A stretch of DNA of 64,000 nucleotides, from the NCBI RefSeq assembly GCF_015679185.1, contig NZ_CP064939.1:4402001-4466000 (forward strand), written 5' to 3'. Under the pieces are notes generated by a model. The model made no database searches and was not told the DNA's origin. It worked only from the letters and a program-made list of their open reading frames with translations. Numbering within the stretch: the first letter of the stretch is position 1; each line of letters starts with the position of its first letter. The DNA comes from Pedobacter endophyticus (GTDB taxonomy: Bacteria > Bacteroidota > Bacteroidia > Sphingobacteriales > Sphingobacteriaceae). Of this stretch, positions 42,563 to 51,584 are shown one piece after another. Both the position numbers and the translations under genes were made by a program.

Positions 42563-43774
42563 ATGCAAACGAAATTAAATACAATAGAAGAGGCTATCGC
42601 CGACATCAAGGCCGGTAAGGTGATCATTGTTGTTGATGATGAAAACAGGGAAAATGAGGGCGATTTCCTAACCGCTGCCGAAAATGCAACCCCCGAGGTG
42701 ATTAATTTCATGGCTACTTACGGCAGAGGGCTAATTTGTGCGCCCTTAACAGAAGAACGCTGCAAGGAGCTCAACCTGAATTTAATGGTTGGCAAAAACA
42801 CGGCTGCCTACGAAACAAATTTTACCGTATCGGTTGATTTGGTTGGCCACGGTTGCACAACCGGAATTTCGGCAAGCGACCGTTCTAAAACGATGCTGGC
42901 GCTTGTAAACCCTAAAACCAATCCCGAAGAATTGGGCAGGCCGGGGCACATCTTCCCGTTAATAGCTAAAGATGGTGGTGTAATCCGTCGTGCAGGACAT
43001 ACCGAGGCCGCTGTTGATTTGGCCCGGTTGGCCGGAATGAAGCCCGCCGGTGTGTTGGTAGAGATTTTGAAAGAAGATGGTGAAATGGCCAGGCTACCAG
43101 ACTTATTTAAGATTGCCGAGCAACACCAATTAAAAATTATTTCTATTGAAGACCTCATTGCCTATCGCTTAAACATTGATAGTTTAATTAAACAAGAAGT
43201 TTCTATTGATTTGCCAACCGCCTGGGGCGACTTTAAAATGACCGCCTACACGCAATTGGATAACAACGCCACACATCTGGCAATTTCTAAAGGCAGCTGG
43301 AATGTTGACGAACCCATCCTCGCACGTGTGCACAGTTCATGCGTAACAGGCGATATCTTCGGTTCGTGCCGCTGCGATTGCGGACCTCAGTTGCATAAAG
43401 CGCTAGAAATGATCGAGAAAGAGGGCAAGGGCATTGTAGTTTACATGAACCAGGAGGGGCGAGGTATCGGATTAATTAATAAGCTGCGTTCTTACAATCT
43501 GCAAGACGCAGGTTTTGACACCGTTGAAGCCAACATTAAACTGGGCTTTAAAGGCGATGAACGTGATTATGGCGTTGGTGCGCAAATTTTACGTTCAGAA
43601 GGCGTTACCAAAATGAAGCTGATGAGCAACAACCCTACAAAAAGGGCAGGCTTAATTGGTTACGGTTTAGAAGTTGTAGAAAATATTCCTATCGAAATTG
43701 CAAGCAATGTGCATAACGAACGCTACTTAACCACCAAAAGAGACAAAATGGGCCACTCCATTATGAAAGGATAA
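42563..43774 (+). CDS. ribBA: Bifunctional 3,4-dihydroxy-2-butanone-4-phosphate synthase / GTP cyclohydrolase II
   Basis: A 403-residue enzyme for the two first steps of riboflavin synthesis. RibB part (residues 1-200): IIVVDDENRENEGDFLTAAE (acidic metal loop), GLICAPLTEER, and TTGISASDRSKTM. RibA part (about 205-403): ILARVHSSCVTGDIFGSCRC with the three zinc cysteines (CVTGDIFGSCRCDCG), then IVVYMNQEGRGIGLINKL and NNPTKRAGLIGYGLEVV. Both active sites look intact. Start ATG at 42563. The leader has no FMN-riboswitch-like conserved sequence that I can see. Confidence 0.97.
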   Translation: MQTKLNTIEEAIADIKAGKVIIVVDDENRENEGDFLTAAENATPEVINFMATYGRGLICAPLTEERCKELNLNLMVGKNTAAYETNFTVSVDLVGHGCTTGISASDRSKTMLALVNPKTNPEELGRPGHIFPLIAKDGGVIRRAGHTEAAVDLARLAGMKPAGVLVEILKEDGEMARLPDLFKIAEQHQLKIISIEDLIAYRLNIDSLIKQEVSIDLPTAWGDFKMTAYTQLDNNATHLAISKGSWNVDEPILARVHSSCVTGDIFGSCRCDCGPQLHKALEMIEKEGKGIVVYMNQEGRGIGLINKLRSYNLQDAGFDTVEANIKLGFKGDERDYGVGAQILRSEGVTKMKLMSNNPTKRAGLIGYGLEVVENIPIEIASNVHNERYLTTKRDKMGHSIMKG

Positions 43775-44195
43775 GTCAGTTGGCAGTTAGCAGTTCACAA
43801 TTCCTTCAACTAGTCCTGTCATTCTGACGAAGGAAGAATCCCTCGGCTACAGAGTCGGTTAGTTTAAAAGCGCACTGACCCTTACTGAGCTTGTGGTAGG
43901 CGATTGGTTTGCTGCTAATCGGTTAGAGATTCTTCGCGATGCTCAGAATGACAAATTTCACTAGAAAAGCACTGACCCTTACTGAGCTTGTGGTAGGCGA
44001 TTGGTTTGCTGCTAATCGGGTTAGAGATTCTTCGCGATGCTCAGAATGACAAATTGCGCTAAAAAGCACTGGCCGAAAACTGACGGCATTTGATAAGCGA
44101 TTGCTTTAATGTGGAAACTCATTGATTTTTTACTGAGAACTCACAACTGAAAACTGCCAACTGAGAATTCCCAACTGAAAACTCCACGCTCCAAA
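43775..44195. repeat. 97-base tandem repeat in the ribBA-tamB gap
   Basis: Two near-identical units start at 43872 and 43969 (period 97), and a third begins at 44066 but decays after a few bases. Each unit carries GCACTGACCC at its start, then GATTCTTCGCGATGCTCAGA and ATGACAAAT at its end. Near the left edge, GTCATTCTGA (43818-43827) is the reverse complement of the TCAGAATGAC in each unit, so the block can form hairpins. The gap separates two convergent genes. Confidence 0.75.
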
Positions 44196-47100
44196 CTACC
44201 TCCTCTGCTTATTTTTTTCCTGATTGATGATCGCATCTTTATTGATCGGCCTGTTCGTTTTAGCTGGCGCTTCCGATTGCTTTCTCTTTAAGTTACGGCG
44301 ATAAGAACCCGATATTTTCTGAATAAACTCTTTAAAGGTGTCGAACTGCTGCGTGTAAACCAGGCCAAACGAGGTCACGTTTGCGGTTGGACTTATACCA
44401 CTGTTTAAGAAAATACTTTGTTGTGTTTGAGGTTTATTGGCCACTTTACCGATCAGGCTTCCGTCTTTTTTAATCAGGAACAAAGCCTCAACCTCGCTAC
44501 CCACATTATTTTTTGAGAAATCGATCACCGTAAAATCGTTCAAACTGTTTCTGTCAACAATACCCGCATTAACAATTAACCGATCGTTAAAGAATTTGAA
44601 AGAAGCATTGGCCTCACTTAACGACCGAACGTTCAAATCAACAAAGTTCAGGTTAAGCGACGAAAGCACGTTGTTGAACTGATTAAATACCAGCTCAGTC
44701 GCCGTGCTTGTTGCGGTTGAGCTCAGTTGGTTACCTATGGATTCGCCCCCGTTTCCAGGTGCAAAACTCCTTCTGATAATTAAACTAAAGGCCTGAAGAT
44801 TCAGGTTGTTCTGGTCGCTAAAGTACGTTTGCAGCTGTTCTTTGATTGAAGGCTGCGACGGAAAATCAATATCGAGTTTAATATCCGGCTGAAGCAGGAG
44901 TCCGGTTAGTCCCATTTCTACTTCCGTGTCGACCCGTTGGTTTGCATTGCTACTCGCGTCGCGGTTGGCCGCTTTAAAAAGGTCACTCAAATTGGCCCTT
45001 AACGCATAAACTGCTTTCAGGTTGATTTGCGCCGCCGTAGGGTTTCCCGTCCATCGGATAGTTCCGCCCTGCCTGATCTCGAATTTTTTGTTAATTACCT
45101 CCTGGGCAGTAAAATCGAAGCTACCAGTTTCAATAATGTAATCGCCCGACATTTCAAAATCACCCAAACTGTTAATATTCAAATTCAGGTCTGCATTTCC
45201 CTTTCCACTTAAATTACCTAAAGTAGTATAAATGTTGGCCGTGGTATTTGGGTCGATACTCAGTTTAAATGTAAGCGTCAACCCATCAAAGTTGGTCGTT
45301 TTTTTAACCAATACCGTAGAATCTCTGCTTACAAAATTGATAAAATCCTTGTCAGAAATTGTTTCGGAGCTATTTAATGGCAAATTGAACACCGTTCCCT
45401 TTTCGGTTTTCGCATTAATATCAATTTTCATTTTACTGGTTGGCCCGTTGAACTTAAAAACGCCTGTTCCGTAAGCTTTACCATAATAAACAGAGTTGTC
45501 TTTGGCGGTAGTATTCAGCGCCATAAAACTATTCGCTCTTAAGGTTACATTCAACGTTGGGTCGTTAATGTCGTTTAAATCGACACTTCCGTTACCTATC
45601 GCCTCGTGTCCTTCAAGGTCGTTCAGCTTAAAATCTTTGAGGTTGATCACACTGTTTTCAACGGTTACCTCATCAGTAATAACGTAAGTAGTTTTGAGGT
45701 AATTCACCATCAGCTGCCCTTTATCCAGCTCAAGCGTACCGTTAATTTTAGGCTTATCAAAATTACCCTTAACCGTTAAATCGGCAGATATGTTGCCCTT
45801 TAGGTTCGATACAAGCTGCTTAACGAAAGGCTCCAAAATCGTCAGTTTACTGTCGTTCATTCTCAGTTCCAGATCAATCTCCTTCGCCTTTAAATCCAAA
45901 TCGCCGGTTAGCTTAAAAGTTTCCGAATCTCGCGTGGTCACCCTTGTAAACAGGGTTACCTTATTGGTGGCGTTGCTAAAAGAAGAAGTATCTGTTAACG
46001 TTCCGATGTAGATATCGTTAAAGTTCAGCGAATCAATCTTGATGTCGTCGCTCACTCTCGGTGCTTTCAAAATGCCGTATAAATTCGTTTTGCCATTAAC
46101 CGCACCACTCAGTTTAACGCCAAAGCCCTTGGTAAAAGGATTAAGGGTTTTTAGGTTAAAATCTTTAAAGCCCACTTCAATCAAATCTTTCGGATCTTCT
46201 GAGATCAACCCATCAATAGTAAGCTGTTGGATGCCATTCGTAAGGTCGAAATTGCTGATCTGCGTTTTGCCGTTGTTGAGCACAATGCGAACCTTTTCTT
46301 GTATTCGCCATTCCTCATCATTAATTTTTAATATCGATGGAAGCACACTCAACCGGGCTGTAGTATCTTGATTTTTTGTAAATTCTACCAGCCCATTCAA
46401 ATCCAGCTGGTTGGCTTCATCTGAATTAGACATTTTCACGTTGAATGCCAAACTATCGTTGCGCAGAATATTCGAAATGTTTACATCCTTTATAAATAAA
46501 CTGTCATTTAACTGTACCCGATCGGAGGTAACAATTAACTGAAGCTGCTGCGGCGTAGTATTTTCATCGAGGATGATGTTATTTACCACAATTCCGTTAT
46601 ACTTCAGCGTTTTTACATAACCGTTTAGCGTTGCCGTATTGTTTCTCGAATCAAAATTACCGATTAAAGTTGCGCCATCATCCAAGGCCAGTCCCGGTGA
46701 TATTAATTGGGCCAGCGGCTCAAATTTCTTCACTTTTAGGTTAAACTTAAAAATTTGGTTTTTATACTTAAAAATATCGGCCTGTAAAGATGGGATATAC
46801 GTTTTGGCAATGGCCTTGTAATACGAAACAATCGAGTTCAAATCATACTCGCCGGTAATACTCGCGTCCAAAATATCCGATTTGATGTTCAAATTGCGGC
46901 TGGCACCGGTTCCATTAGCAATCAATTGCACGGAATCTACATTGTAAACGCCTTTCGGATTTTGCAACCTGATCTCCTGAACCATTAAACTGCCCTCAAT
47001 ATTGTTAAGGTTCGTTCCCGAAAAGTTCGTGCTAAACTTGGCATCCACCATTAACGAATCCTTCAATAATTTTAAAGCCTTGAGCTTTGCCCTCGAAATG

Positions 47101-48626
47101 GTTGCATTAAAATTAAATACCGGAAGTTTTGGATTTAAATTTACGCCTCCATCAAAAGCCAGCTTAACGTTTTTGTCGTTTATCGTAAGTTTCCCATCGA
47201 AGTACTTCTTGTCAAACTTGCCGTCTATTTTTACGTTTCGGTACCTGTAGCCATTGAAATCAATGTAGCTAACATCGCCGTTTATCTTCTCCGATAAATC
47301 TTTCAGCTCCGTTCCCCTGCCTTTAACATATAATGATGAAGTAATCCTGCCCAGGCTTTTCTCATCTAACAAGCTGCCAATATTAAAATCGTACGACTTG
47401 ATATTTCCGGTATAAGATGGAACCTCATTTTTGTCAATTTTCATGTTAACATCCGAAACCAGACGGCCAAGCTTGGTTTTAAATTCGCCGTAGGCAATAA
47501 AGTCGTTCTGGAAACCTGTAAAACTTCCATTAAAATTAATGTTGCCGAACTTACTTACAATTACAGGAATCAATTTCTTTTTGCTGTTCGTAATTCCGCC
47601 CAAAACTTCATCAAGATCCGTCTTGTTCGTACCCGCCATCTCAATTTTTAGGTCCATAAAGGTTTCTTTCCATTTCGGAAGCCCTTTTAAAACAAAATCT
47701 CCTTTAATGTAAGTGGCCTTACCAGCTTTTAACGAAAGTTTTTTGGCTCTTAAATTATTTACCAGGCCCGTTATCTGTCCGTCGATGTCGATGTCGAGCT
47801 TCATGTCGTTCAGCTCCGGCGCAAAAAAGGCAACATCCCTCGAGCTCAGGTGGCTATCTTTAAACACAGCCTTCATCCGAACCTTATCAATATAGTGGTT
47901 GAAGTCGCGATAAGTCTTAAACTTCATTTGATAATAGTTAGTTAAGCGGCTTCGCGAAGTTTCGAGCAGGAGGTTTTTAAGCTCGATTGCATTACTATCA
48001 ATCGTGGTTTGAGCGGTCAGGTTTTTTAAATAAAAACCGCTTTTTTCTTTAAGGGTAAGATTTTTGATGTTCGTTTTTAACAAATGGTCTTTCACATCAA
48101 GCCCCTCAAAAATGCCGCTCAAATCTTTAACATCAACATTATCAAAATTTACGCTCCGCCCTTGAACCGTATCTTTTGCTGTGAAATTTTTGTATCTAAA
48201 AGCAAACTTATTCAATATCACCCGACCTAAATTTACATTGTACGGCTCTGATTTCTTTTTCTTTACAGTAGGTTTACCAGAATCGAAGTAATTGATGATG
48301 AAATCGAGATTAGAAGACTTATCTTTGAAATCCTTTAGGAAAAACTGCCCGTTATTGATTTGAACGGTATTAATGTCGATTATTCTTTTGTCGATTGATA
48401 ACCGATTAATATCGACCATAAACTGAGGTGTACGCAATAAAGTGTCTTTTTGCATATCGAGTACCAGTAAATCTTCAAGAACGATAGATTTGAAAGGTTT
48501 GATGTAAAGGCTCTTGATTGATACAGTAGTTTTAAGTTCTTTTGATAAATATGCTGCCGTTTTTTGGGCAAGATAAGTTTGAACAGACTTAAACTGTAAT
48601 GAAAAAATAATAAGCGCTAGCAGCAA
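44196..48626 (-). CDS. tamB: TamB-type translocation/assembly module (AsmA-like, beta-helical)
   Basis: A protein of about 1,490 residues anchored in the inner membrane and reaching the outer membrane. The N-terminus has an anchor helix and AYLSKELKTTVSIKSLYIKP; a long series of beta repeats follows (FNGSFTGFQNDFIAYGEFKT, NLKGNISADLTVKGNFDKPK, KINGTLELDKGQLMVNYLKT). The conserved TamB C-terminal domain is at about residues 1050-1400 (INGTLELDKGQLMV, then GDYIIETGSFDFTAQEVINK and RTxxxTxxEMGLTGLLLQPD-like LLLQPDIKLDIDFP). It moves lipids or assembles outer-membrane proteins. The usual partner TamA is not adjacent. There is no ATG start: a TTG at 48626 would cut the membrane helix, while the frame extends upstream (FKILLWVIASIILL) to an ATT near 48677, so the true start is probably there. 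Confidence 0.93.
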   Translation of the reverse strand: MLLALIIFSLQFKSVQTYLAQKTAAYLSKELKTTVSIKSLYIKPFKSIVLEDLLVLDMQKDTLLRTPQFMVDINRLSIDKRIIDINTVQINNGQFFLKDFKDKSSNLDFIINYFDSGKPTVKKKKSEPYNVNLGRVILNKFAFRYKNFTAKDTVQGRSVNFDNVDVKDLSGIFEGLDVKDHLLKTNIKNLTLKEKSGFYLKNLTAQTTIDSNAIELKNLLLETSRSRLTNYYQMKFKTYRDFNHYIDKVRMKAVFKDSHLSSRDVAFFAPELNDMKLDIDIDGQITGLVNNLRAKKLSLKAGKATYIKGDFVLKGLPKWKETFMDLKIEMAGTNKTDLDEVLGGITNSKKKLIPVIVSKFGNINFNGSFTGFQNDFIAYGEFKTKLGRLVSDVNMKIDKNEVPSYTGNIKSYDFNIGSLLDEKSLGRITSSLYVKGRGTELKDLSEKINGDVSYIDFNGYRYRNVKIDGKFDKKYFDGKLTINDKNVKLAFDGGVNLNPKLPVFNFNATISRAKLKALKLLKDSLMVDAKFSTNFSGTNLNNIEGSLMVQEIRLQNPKGVYNVDSVQLIANGTGASRNLNIKSDILDASITGEYDLNSIVSYYKAIAKTYIPSLQADIFKYKNQIFKFNLKVKKFEPLAQLISPGLALDDGATLIGNFDSRNNTATLNGYVKTLKYNGIVVNNIILDENTTPQQLQLIVTSDRVQLNDSLFIKDVNISNILRNDSLAFNVKMSNSDEANQLDLNGLVEFTKNQDTTARLSVLPSILKINDEEWRIQEKVRIVLNNGKTQISNFDLTNGIQQLTIDGLISEDPKDLIEVGFKDFNLKTLNPFTKGFGVKLSGAVNGKTNLYGILKAPRVSDDIKIDSLNFNDIYIGTLTDTSSFSNATNKVTLFTRVTTRDSETFKLTGDLDLKAKEIDLELRMNDSKLTILEPFVKQLVSNLKGNISADLTVKGNFDKPKINGTLELDKGQLMVNYLKTTYVITDEVTVENSVINLKDFKLNDLEGHEAIGNGSVDLNDINDPTLNVTLRANSFMALNTTAKDNSVYYGKAYGTGVFKFNGPTSKMKIDINAKTEKGTVFNLPLNSSETISDKDFINFVSRDSTVLVKKTTNFDGLTLTFKLSIDPNTTANIYTTLGNLSGKGNADLNLNINSLGDFEMSGDYIIETGSFDFTAQEVINKKFEIRQGGTIRWTGNPTAAQINLKAVYALRANLSDLFKAANRDASSNANQRVDTEVEMGLTGLLLQPDIKLDIDFPSQPSIKEQLQTYFSDQNNLNLQAFSLIIRRSFAPGNGGESIGNQLSSTATSTATELVFNQFNNVLSSLNLNFVDLNVRSLSEANASFKFFNDRLIVNAGIVDRNSLNDFTVIDFSKNNVGSEVEALFLIKKDGSLIGKVANKPQTQQSIFLNSGISPTANVTSFGLVYTQQFDTFKEFIQKISGSYRRNLKRKQSEAPAKTNRPINKDAIINQEKNKQRR

Positions 48627-48701
48627 AATTATTGATGCAATTACCCAAAGGAGTATTTTAAATAGTTTTTTAATAATTTTGCAGCTTAAAATTTAAATAA
48701 T

Positions 48702-49706
48702 TTGTCTGTTATACTTGCTATCGAGTCCTCTTGCGATGATACTTCAGTCGCTATATGTAACAACGGCAAAATTACGGCCAATGTTATTGCAAACCAAACA
48801 ATTCATGAAAATTATGGAGGTGTAATCCCTGAATTGGCATCCAGGGTACATCAACAAAATATTGTTCCAACGATTGCGCAGGCATTAAAAAATGCAAATG
48901 TTACAAAACAGGACATAAGTGCAGTTGCTTTCACACAAGGCCCCGGCCTTTTTGGCTCTTTATTGGTCGGTGTTTCATTTGCTAAATCATTTGCATTGGC
49001 CTTAAATATACCTTTAATTTCGGTCAACCACATGCATGCACACATATTGGCGCATTTTATCGACGATCCTAAGCCTACATTTCCGTTTCTATGCCTCACC
49101 GTTTCGGGCGGACATACGCAAATTGTATTGGTAAGGGATTATTTCGATATGGAAATAGTTGGCGAAACGCTTGATGATGCGGCTGGCGAAGCGTTTGACA
49201 AAACAGCAAAAATTTTACAACTTCCTTATCCCGGCGGGCCATTGATAGATAAGCATGCTAAAAACGGAAATCCGCTTGCCTATAAATTCGCCGAGCCCCA
49301 AATTGCCGATTTAAACTTTAGTTTCAGTGGTTTTAAAACATCAATTTTGTATTTTTTGAGAAAGAAAGAGCAAGAAAACCCTAACTTTATAGCTGAGAAT
49401 TTGAATGATATTTGCGCCTCTGTGCAGCACAGCATCGTTCAGATTTTGTTAAGCAAACTTAAAAAAGCCGCTAAACAATTTAATATCAGCCAAATTGCAA
49501 TTGCTGGTGGGGTATCTGCAAACTCAGGACTGCGGAACGACCTTCAAAAGTTGGCCGATGAACTGAATTGGGAGGTTTTCATTCCAGCTTTTCAATACTG
49601 CACCGATAATGCCGGCATGATCGCCATAGCAGGTTATCATAAATTTTTGAAAAACGATTTTGTGGGTCAGGATATTTCACCAAAGGCGAGAATGGAATTT
49701 AGATAG
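48702..49706 (+). CDS. tsaD: tRNA N6-threonylcarbamoyladenosine synthase subunit TsaD
   Basis: A 334-residue enzyme that transfers threonylcarbamoyl to A37 of ANN-reading tRNAs, with TsaB and TsaE. Motifs: ILAIESSCDDTSVAICNNG (phosphate-binding loop), GPGLFGSLLVGVSFAKSFAL, NHMHAHILAHF with the metal HxxxH (HMHAH), GGHTQIVLVRDYFD and ISQIAIAGGVSANSGL. The length is normal. The start is TTG at 48702: no in-frame ATG lies upstream and MSVILAIESS aligns with the family. Divergent from tamB with about 25-75 bases between, so promoters must overlap the coding ends. Confidence 0.96.
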   Translation: MSVILAIESSCDDTSVAICNNGKITANVIANQTIHENYGGVIPELASRVHQQNIVPTIAQALKNANVTKQDISAVAFTQGPGLFGSLLVGVSFAKSFALALNIPLISVNHMHAHILAHFIDDPKPTFPFLCLTVSGGHTQIVLVRDYFDMEIVGETLDDAAGEAFDKTAKILQLPYPGGPLIDKHAKNGNPLAYKFAEPQIADLNFSFSGFKTSILYFLRKKEQENPNFIAENLNDICASVQHSIVQILLSKLKKAAKQFNISQIAIAGGVSANSGLRNDLQKLADELNWEVFIPAFQYCTDNAGMIAIAGYHKFLKNDFVGQDISPKARMEFR

Positions 49707-49826
49707 CGGATTACACAAGTGCTTGATTACATCGATTGATAGATTACCAAAATTTTTAACTCAATAACTTCGGGCTTCGAGCTTTTGTTAATTGGCAACT
49801 GATAATTAAAAACTGAAAACTGAAAC

Positions 49827-50024
49827 ATGACTGGAGCATCACTAGTATTTTGGATTGTTTGTGCAATACCGCTTATCGGGGTTTTATATTACCTGATCAG
49901 AAAGGATAAAAATAAGCTGAAGGGCAGCTGGGGCGTGATTATTTTGGGCGCTTTGGTAATTGCCGCTATATTGGTAATTGTATATGTTACGAAAGACTTT
50001 AATGCCATTTTTAGCCAAAACTAA
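49827..50024 (+). CDS. Small two-helix membrane protein
   Basis: A 65-residue protein: MTGASLVFWIVCAIPLIGVL, then RKDKNKLKGSWGVIILGALV and ILVIVYVTKDF. Two membrane helices with a basic loop (positive-inside). No family. It lies downstream of tsaD with a gap of 120 bases, followed by a terminator. Probably real, because the codon pattern and helix layout are clear. Confidence 0.7.
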   Translation: MTGASLVFWIVCAIPLIGVLYYLIRKDKNKLKGSWGVIILGALVIAAILVIVYVTKDFNAIFSQN

Positions 50025-50048
50025 TGGCAGAAAAAAAGTAGTAAAACG

Positions 50049-50079
50049 AAAACGGCCAGCGTAAAGCGCAGGCCGTTTT
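50049..50079. terminator. Hairpin terminator between convergent genes
   Basis: AAAACGGCC pairs with GGCCGTTTT across a 13-base loop. It lies 24 bases after the small membrane gene and 10 bases after the end of the minus-strand NUMOD gene, so it works for both. Confidence 0.75.
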
Positions 50080-50089
50080 GTGGTATTCT

Positions 50090-51364
50090 TTAAACACTTT
50101 GCATGCGTTGTTGCAGTGTCGATACATTTTTGTTTTCTTTCTGTTTCATAAAGCGCTGTAAAAGCGAGTGCTCAAAATGCGGATGCTGTTTGAAGCTGTT
50201 CGGATTCAATCTTAAAGCTTCGCCTTTGGCCCAAAGGTAGCCGCCTGCAGTAAGTCCATCTCCTCGCAACACCACGTGGATGGTTTTCGAATCGATATTT
50301 GTTTTTCTGCTGGCCTCGGTTACGCCGGCGTACGTTCCTTTCCAAAGGCCATTCAGGTCATACCGGCTAATTTTATTGTTTTCAGCGTAAATAGGTGAGT
50401 GGCGGTAGCCATTAAGTTTTTCGAGCTTTTTAACATTGATAGTTTGTTTGGTGCCATAGCGCCACAAGTAGCCTCCGCAGGTAATATGACGGCCGTTTAA
50501 GCTTCCCGAAAGCTGGTTGTAATTTAAGCCTAACTTGGCCTCGATTTCGCGAATGGTACCAAATGTGGCAATGAGTTTTCCATGCAAGTCGTACTGGCCA
50601 ATTCGATGAATGTGTTTGGAAAGTGGCGAAGCCCAAATGCCGTTCTTTGTTACAAACTCCTCAATATCAATTTCTGGACTCGAACCTCTCCTCCAGATAT
50701 AATTTTTATAGGTTAACGGCTTCCCGCGGGTAGCTTTTGAAAGCAAATTTGCGCTACAGCCAAAGCCTTTTGCAGCCACTTCGGCATTGTGATAGGTTTC
50801 TAAGAGCTTACCAGATAAAGAGTAGCGACTAATCTCATCTTTAGGATTCAGTGCTCGTTTCGCATTGATTTTTTGTTGTATCGCTTTCCGCTGTTCGGGG
50901 CTTATTGTTGCAAACACATTGCCTTTACGTCCGGCAGCGGTCATTCGTTGTTGCTTCGTTTCCTGGTCCCCGAGCAGCAAATTAGCGGCGTTTGTGTTTA
51001 GTGTGTCGCCATCAATCGGGAAAATATAAGTGTTTTTATCTTTCAGATCGAACGGTGCAACAAAGGTGTGATACACCAATCGGGGCACGCTATAGTTGAT
51101 TATTTTTCCACCGAAGCTCATGGATACGTGAAGGTAAATTCTGGTATCGCCGGTAAAGCGGTTAAGGCTTTTGTTTTGTGTTTGTTTAAGGATTCTTTCG
51201 GGAAATTTCCGTTCTACCCCAAGTCGGTTTTTGATCACCCGTTCAAGTCCTTTTACCCGCCCGTGGTTTGATACCTGAAAATATCCTTCTAAGCCGACTA
51301 TATCTTTCCAATATTCGTTGTTCCGTGAATCTATTGAGAGGTCGGTATAAGCATGTAATTTCAT
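50090..51364 (-). CDS. NUMOD4/NUMOD1-repeat protein with degenerate HNH region
   Basis: A protein of about 424 residues related to free-standing homing endonucleases. The NUMOD4 motif is at the N-terminus (residues about 17-50: EYWKDIVGLEGYFQVSNHGR). Then comes an HNH_3-like region (VYHTFVAPFDLKDKNTYIFP, then IDGDTLNTNAANLLLGDQ): the usual H-x-D-G is replaced by FPIDGD, so the catalytic His is missing. Three NUMOD1-type DNA-binding repeats follow (ISRYSLSGKLLETYHNAEVA, IGQYDLHGKLIATFGTIREI and ISRYDLNGLWKGTYAGVTEA, each ending GGYLW/NYIWRxG). It may be a domesticated DNA-binding protein rather than a nuclease. Start 51364 (MKLHAYTDLS); the frame reaches 51433, but residues there look non-coding. 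Located between the 50 kb terminator and recA. Confidence 0.85.
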   Translation of the reverse strand: MKLHAYTDLSIDSRNNEYWKDIVGLEGYFQVSNHGRVKGLERVIKNRLGVERKFPERILKQTQNKSLNRFTGDTRIYLHVSMSFGGKIINYSVPRLVYHTFVAPFDLKDKNTYIFPIDGDTLNTNAANLLLGDQETKQQRMTAAGRKGNVFATISPEQRKAIQQKINAKRALNPKDEISRYSLSGKLLETYHNAEVAAKGFGCSANLLSKATRGKPLTYKNYIWRRGSSPEIDIEEFVTKNGIWASPLSKHIHRIGQYDLHGKLIATFGTIREIEAKLGLNYNQLSGSLNGRHITCGGYLWRYGTKQTINVKKLEKLNGYRHSPIYAENNKISRYDLNGLWKGTYAGVTEASRKTNIDSKTIHVVLRGDGLTAGGYLWAKGEALRLNPNSFKQHPHFEHSLLQRFMKQKENKNVSTLQQRMQSV

Positions 51365-51532
51365 AATTATTGGATTATGGATATATAACGGTAAAAAAGC
51401 TAAAATATAATACCGCTTAACCATCTTTAACACTTTTTAACAAGAATGTTAATGTTCGTGCGAGACGAAAGAGAAAATCTATTAATTAACTTTCCTTAAT
51501 AAAATATCCTCGATTAAGAGTGCTATAAACAA

Positions 51533-51565
51533 AAAAGGTTAGCTGCGTTACGCAACTAACCTTTT
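51533..51565 (-). terminator. recA terminator
   Basis: AAAAGGTTAG pairs with CTAACCTTTT, and the inner TGCG-TTA-CGCA extends the stem. It lies 20 bases after recA, in the correct orientation to end it. Confidence 0.75.
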
Positions 51566-51584
51566 AGATATGGTTAAATAAGCT

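Noticed and set aside
45027..47895. Several plus-strand frames opposite tamB
   Set aside because: They are antisense shadows of the TamB beta repeats, hydrophobic and rich in Ser/Leu/Val, with no start context or family.
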